From: Streptomyces sp. 7-21
Lineage (GTDB): Bacteria; Actinomycetota; Actinomycetes; Streptomycetales; Streptomycetaceae
DNA length: 64,000 bases
Direction of reading: 5' to 3'
NCBI RefSeq assembly: GCF_016741785.1
Contig: NZ_JAERRL010000020.1
Span: 1 to 64,000, forward strand
A model generated the notes under the pieces. The model saw nothing but the letters and a program-made list of their open reading frames with translations, searched no databases and had not been told where the DNA came from. Positions within the stretch are counted from its first letter, which is position 1, and each line of letters opens with the position of its first letter. Of the stretch, positions 61,110 through 64,000 are shown one piece after another. The position numbers were made by a program, and so were the translations under genes.

Positions 61110-62500
61110 CCGCCCGGGCGGTGGTCGTCGGCGGCGGCCTCGCCGGCACCGCCGCGGCACTGGCGCTGGCCGACCGCGGCGCCGCCGTCACGCTCGTCGA
61201 GGCCCGGCCGCGCCTGGGCGGCCTGGCGTTCTCCTTCCGCCGCGCCACCGCCGCCGGCCAGCTGCACGTCGACAACGGCCAGCACGTCTTCCTGCGCTGC
61301 TGCACCGCCTACCGGGCCTTCCTCGGCCGCATCGGCGCCGCGCACCTCGCGCCGCTCCAGCACAGGCTCGACGTCCCGGTGCTCGACGCCGCGAGCGGCC
61401 GGCTCGGCCGGCTCGGCCGCACCGCGCTGCCCGTGCCGCTCCACCTGGCCGGCGCGCTGGCCCGCTACCCGCACCTGACGCCCGCCGAGCGGGTGGCCGC
61501 CGCGCGGGCCGCGCTGGCGCTGCGCCGCCTGGACCCCGGCGACCCGGCCCTCGACGGCCAGGACTTCGCCTCCTGGCTGCGCCGGCACGGCCAGACCCCC
61601 CGCTGCGTCGAGGCGCTGTGGGACCTGGTGGGCGTCGCCACGCTCAACGCCCGGGCCGGGGACGTCTCGCTGGCCCTGGCCGCCAAGGTCTTCCGCACCG
61701 GCCTGCTGACCACGCCGGGCGCCGCGGACATCGGCGTGCCCGCGGTGCCCCTGGGCGAGCTGCACCACACCCGCGCGCTGACCGCGCTGGAACGCGCCGG
61801 GGTACGGGTACTGCTCGGCGCCCGCGCCCGCGGCCTGGAGCGCGCGGCCGGCGGCTGGCACGTCACCGTGACGCCGCGCGGCGGCGACCCCGAGCGTCTC
61901 ACCGCCGGCAGCGTCGTGCTGGCGACGCCGCCCGCCGAGGCGCACCGGCTGCTGCCCGGCGGTGCCCTGCCCGACCCCGGCGCGCTGACCCGCATCGGCA
62001 GCGCGCCGATCCTGAACGTCCACGTCGTCTACGACCGCCCCGTGCTCCGCCGCCCCTTCTTCGCCGCGCTGGGCAGCCCTGTGCAGTGGGTCTTCGACCG
62101 CACCGGCCCCTCCGGCCTCGGCGGCGGCCACCAGTACCTGGCGGTGTCGCAGTCGGCGGCCCACGACGAGATCGACCTGCCGTCCGCGGTGCTGCGCAAG
62201 CGGTACCTGCCCGAGCTGGAGCGGCTGCTGCCTGCCGCAGCGCGGGCGCGCGTCGTCGAGGCGTTCGTCACCCGCGAGCGGGCCGCCACGTTCGCGCCCG
62301 CCCCCGGGGTCGGGCGGCTGCGGCCCGGCCCCGTGACCCGGGCCCCCGGCCTGTACCTGGCGGGGACGTGGACCGACACTGGCTGGCCCGCCACCATGGA
62401 GGGCGCCGTGCGCAGCGGACTCGCCGCGGCCAAGGCGGCGGCCCGCCACGATCCGGCCCCTGCGCGAGGCCCCGGCACTACTCTTAAGGAGAGCGCGTGA
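61106..62500 (+). CDS. hpnE: Hydroxysqualene dehydroxylase HpnE (FAD-dependent)
   Basis: A 464-residue flavoprotein of the amine-oxidase/phytoene-desaturase type. VVVGGGLAGTAAALALADRG binds FAD near the N terminus; DNGQHVFLRCCTAY and VGVATLNARAGDVSL are typical of HpnE; LYLAGTWTDTGWPATMEGAVRSG closes the FAD site. It reduces hydroxysqualene to squalene. It is translationally coupled to both neighbours by GTGA overlaps. Confidence 0.94.
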   Translation: MTARAVVVGGGLAGTAAALALADRGAAVTLVEARPRLGGLAFSFRRATAAGQLHVDNGQHVFLRCCTAYRAFLGRIGAAHLAPLQHRLDVPVLDAASGRLGRLGRTALPVPLHLAGALARYPHLTPAERVAAARAALALRRLDPGDPALDGQDFASWLRRHGQTPRCVEALWDLVGVATLNARAGDVSLALAAKVFRTGLLTTPGAADIGVPAVPLGELHHTRALTALERAGVRVLLGARARGLERAAGGWHVTVTPRGGDPERLTAGSVVLATPPAEAHRLLPGGALPDPGALTRIGSAPILNVHVVYDRPVLRRPFFAALGSPVQWVFDRTGPSGLGGGHQYLAVSQSAAHDEIDLPSAVLRKRYLPELERLLPAAARARVVEAFVTRERAATFAPAPGVGRLRPGPVTRAPGLYLAGTWTDTGWPATMEGAVRSGLAAAKAAARHDPAPARGPGTTLKESA

Positions 62501-63549
62501 ATCCCCGAACGGACGGTGCCGTCACCGCACTGCTGGACCGAGGACGGACCCTGACGGACCCGGCCCTGCGCGAGGCGGTCGGCCGCCTCGCCGCCCCCAT
62601 GGACACCGTGGCCGCGTATCACTTCGGCTGGATCGACGAGAAGGGCAGGCCCGCCGACGCCGACAGCGGCAAGGCGGTACGGCCGGCGCTGGCGCTGCTG
62701 TCCGCCGAGGCGGCGGGCGCCAGCGCGGAGGCGGGCGTGCCCGGCGCGGTCGCCGTGGAACTCGTGCACAACTTCTCGCTGCTGCACGACGACCTGATGG
62801 ACGGTGACGAGCAGCGGCGCCACCGCGACACCGTGTGGAAGGTGCACGGCCCCGCCCAGGCGATCCTCGTCGGCGACGCGCTGTTCGCGCTCGCGGGCGA
62901 GGTCATCCTCGAGGCCGGCGGCCCCCACGTCTCCCGCGCCGCCCGGCTGCTGACCACCGCCAGCCGCCGCCTCATCGACGGCCAGGCCCAGGACATCTCC
63001 TTCGAGCACCGCGAACGCGTCGGCGTCGAGGAATGCCTGGCCATGGAGGGCAACAAGACCGGCGCCCTGCTGTCGTGCGCCGCCGCCATCGGCGCGGTGC
63101 TGCGCGGCGCCGACGAGGACACCGCCGCGGCGCTCGCCGACTACGGCGAGCACCTCGGGCTGGCCTTCCAGGCCGTCGACGACGTCCTCGGCATCTGGGG
63201 CGACCCCCGGTCCACCGGCAAGGCCACCTGGAGCGACCTGCGGCAGCGCAAGAAGTCGCTGCCCGTGGTCGCGGCCATGGCCGCGAGCGGGCCCGCCGCC
63301 GAGCGGCTCACCGCCCTGCTGATGGCCGACGCCAAGAAGTCGCAGGAGGAGTTCGAGGACTTCGACGAGGAGTCCTTCGCCACGCGCGCCGCCCTCATCG
63401 AGGAAGCCGGCGGCCGTACCTGGACCGAGGCCGAGGCGCGGCGGCAGCACGACGCCGCGGTGGCCGCGCTGCGCCGGGTGCCGCTGCCCGCCGCCGTCGC
63501 GCGCCAGCTGGAGGAGCTGGCCGACTTCGTCGTCATCCGCCAGCGGTGA
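62497..63549 (+). CDS. Polyprenyl (farnesyl/geranylgeranyl) diphosphate synthase
   Basis: A 350-residue all-helical trans-prenyltransferase. The first Asp-rich motif is LLHDDLMDGDEQRRHRDT and the second FQAVDDVLGIWGDP; KAVRPALALLSAEA and LIDGQAQDISFE are also typical. The residues before the first motif (FSLLHDDLMD) do not settle chain length. In this operon it most likely makes farnesyl diphosphate for HpnD. It is the last gene on this strand before a terminator. Confidence 0.94.
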   Translation: MNPRTDGAVTALLDRGRTLTDPALREAVGRLAAPMDTVAAYHFGWIDEKGRPADADSGKAVRPALALLSAEAAGASAEAGVPGAVAVELVHNFSLLHDDLMDGDEQRRHRDTVWKVHGPAQAILVGDALFALAGEVILEAGGPHVSRAARLLTTASRRLIDGQAQDISFEHRERVGVEECLAMEGNKTGALLSCAAAIGAVLRGADEDTAAALADYGEHLGLAFQAVDDVLGIWGDPRSTGKATWSDLRQRKKSLPVVAAMAASGPAAERLTALLMADAKKSQEEFEDFDEESFATRAALIEEAGGRTWTEAEARRQHDAAVAALRRVPLPAAVARQLEELADFVVIRQR

Positions 63550-63561
63550 CGTCCCGGGCCC

Positions 63562-63597
63562 GGTCCCGGGCCCGAACGCAGGAACGGGACCGGGACC
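63562..63597. terminator. Hairpin between the polyprenyl synthase and phosphatase genes
   Basis: GGTCCCGGGCCCG (63562-63574) pairs with CGGGACCGGGACC (63585-63597) with one mismatch and a 10-base loop. It lies between convergent stops and could end transcription from both sides. Confidence 0.7.
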
Positions 63598-63607
63598 GGG
63601 GCCGCAG

Positions 63608-64000
63608 TCATGCCGTCAGCAGGTCCTCCCGGAGCCGCTGCCGCGCCGCGTCCGTCAGCCCGAGCACCTCGGTGAGATAGCGCTCCGGGCCGCCGAAGCG
63701 CACGTCGATCTCGTCGAAGGCGGCGTCGAGATACGCCGTCCTGGCGTCGAACAGCGGCGCCACCAGCCGCCGCGCCTCGGCCTCCTCCTCCGGCGCGTCC
63801 GGCGCGGTGCGCCGCAGCCGGTACCGCCGGTGCGGGGCGTTCGACTTCAGGTAGTCCGCCACGATGGCGTCGCGCTCCACGCCGAGGGCGAGCAGCACGA
63901 TCGCTATGGCCAGGCCCGCCCGGTCCTTGCCGGCCGCGCAGTGCAGCAGCGCCGGGGTCCCGCCGGCGGCCAGGTCCCGCAGCATCCGGCCGTGCTCCCC
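63608..64000 (-). CDS. Protein-tyrosine/serine phosphatase-like protein, partial
   Basis: The C-terminal ~130 residues of a dual-specificity-type phosphatase; the start lies beyond the window. LLHCAAGKDRAGLAIAIVL is the P loop with catalytic Cys and Arg in the HCxxGKDRxG form seen in actinobacterial and MptpB-like enzymes. VADYLKSNAPHRR and ERYLTEVLGL complete the usual end. Substrate may be phosphotyrosine, phosphoserine or phosphoinositide. It converges on the hopanoid operon where a cyclase gene would be expected. Confidence 0.9.
   Translation of the reverse strand, partial: GEHGRMLRDLAAGGTPALLHCAAGKDRAGLAIAIVLLALGVERDAIVADYLKSNAPHRRYRLRRTAPDAPEEEAEARRLVAPLFDARTAYLDAAFDEIDVRFGGPERYLTEVLGLTDAARQRLREDLLTA

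Overview
The window is high-GC actinomycete DNA, most likely Streptomyces or a close relative. Codon third positions are almost all G/C, many starts are GTG, and genes are packed with ATGA/GTGA overlaps. It also holds a hopanoid operon, idi, tex, an actinobacterial ZTP riboswitch ahead of glyA and a DUF5941-type CDP-alcohol phosphotransferase.

Bases 1-17.9 kb are the right-hand part of a non-ribosomal peptide cluster of the glycopeptide/complestatin family. The terminal synthetase is cut by the window edge. It carries a condensation-like domain with the altered active site HRxxxDE, as in the P450-recruiting X domain of glycopeptide synthetases, then a broken adenylation domain and a thioesterase. 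The following genes come in the order usual for this family: MbtH protein, Na+/H+-type antiporter, flavin halogenase and two Oxy-type P450s. A [3Fe-4S] ferredoxin, a free-standing carrier protein and a complete 4-hydroxyphenylglycine supply set follow (aminotransferase, prephenate dehydrogenase, Hmo, HmaS). No Dpg genes, glycosyltransferases or vanHAX lie inside the window. The likely product is a chlorinated, oxidatively cross-linked Hpg-containing peptide. A two-component system and a 62-residue unknown protein close this section.

Bases 17.95-30.4 kb hold one 11-gene operon on the minus strand. In transcription order it encodes a LacI repressor, a sugar ABC importer (two permeases and a lipoprotein), four different ADP-ribosylglycohydrolase-family proteins, a ribokinase-family kinase, a CoA-transferase and a CitE-like lyase. 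Two LacI-type operators precede it. The gene content suggests uptake and breakdown of a ribosylated compound. No characterised system of this composition is known to me.

Bases 30.5-45 kb are mixed chromosomal genes: a DUF421 membrane protein, ZTP riboswitch plus glyA, a GNAT protein, an endonuclease V gene frameshifted at a 7-bp tandem repeat, a serine beta-lactamase-like protein, a class V aminotransferase-fold protein, a three-gene acyl-CoA unit (racemase, thiolase, FadB-like), an ATPase of anti-sigma type, a TetR regulator and tex.

Bases 45-51.8 kb carry an ABC-F protein with a long leader, an ABC exporter, idi, a cation efflux protein and galE. Bases 52-59.2 kb form a tightly overlapped cell-surface polymer operon: two CDP-alcohol phosphotransferases, a nucleotidyltransferase, a glycerol-1-phosphate dehydrogenase-like enzyme, a family 2 glycosyltransferase and a TagGH-like exporter. 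Bases 59.26-63.55 kb are the squalene/hopanoid genes hpnC, hpnD, hpnE and a polyprenyl diphosphate synthase. The squalene-hopene cyclase gene does not follow directly. The window ends inside a tyrosine-phosphatase-like gene on the opposite strand. I saw no rRNA, tRNA, CRISPR array or insertion sequence.
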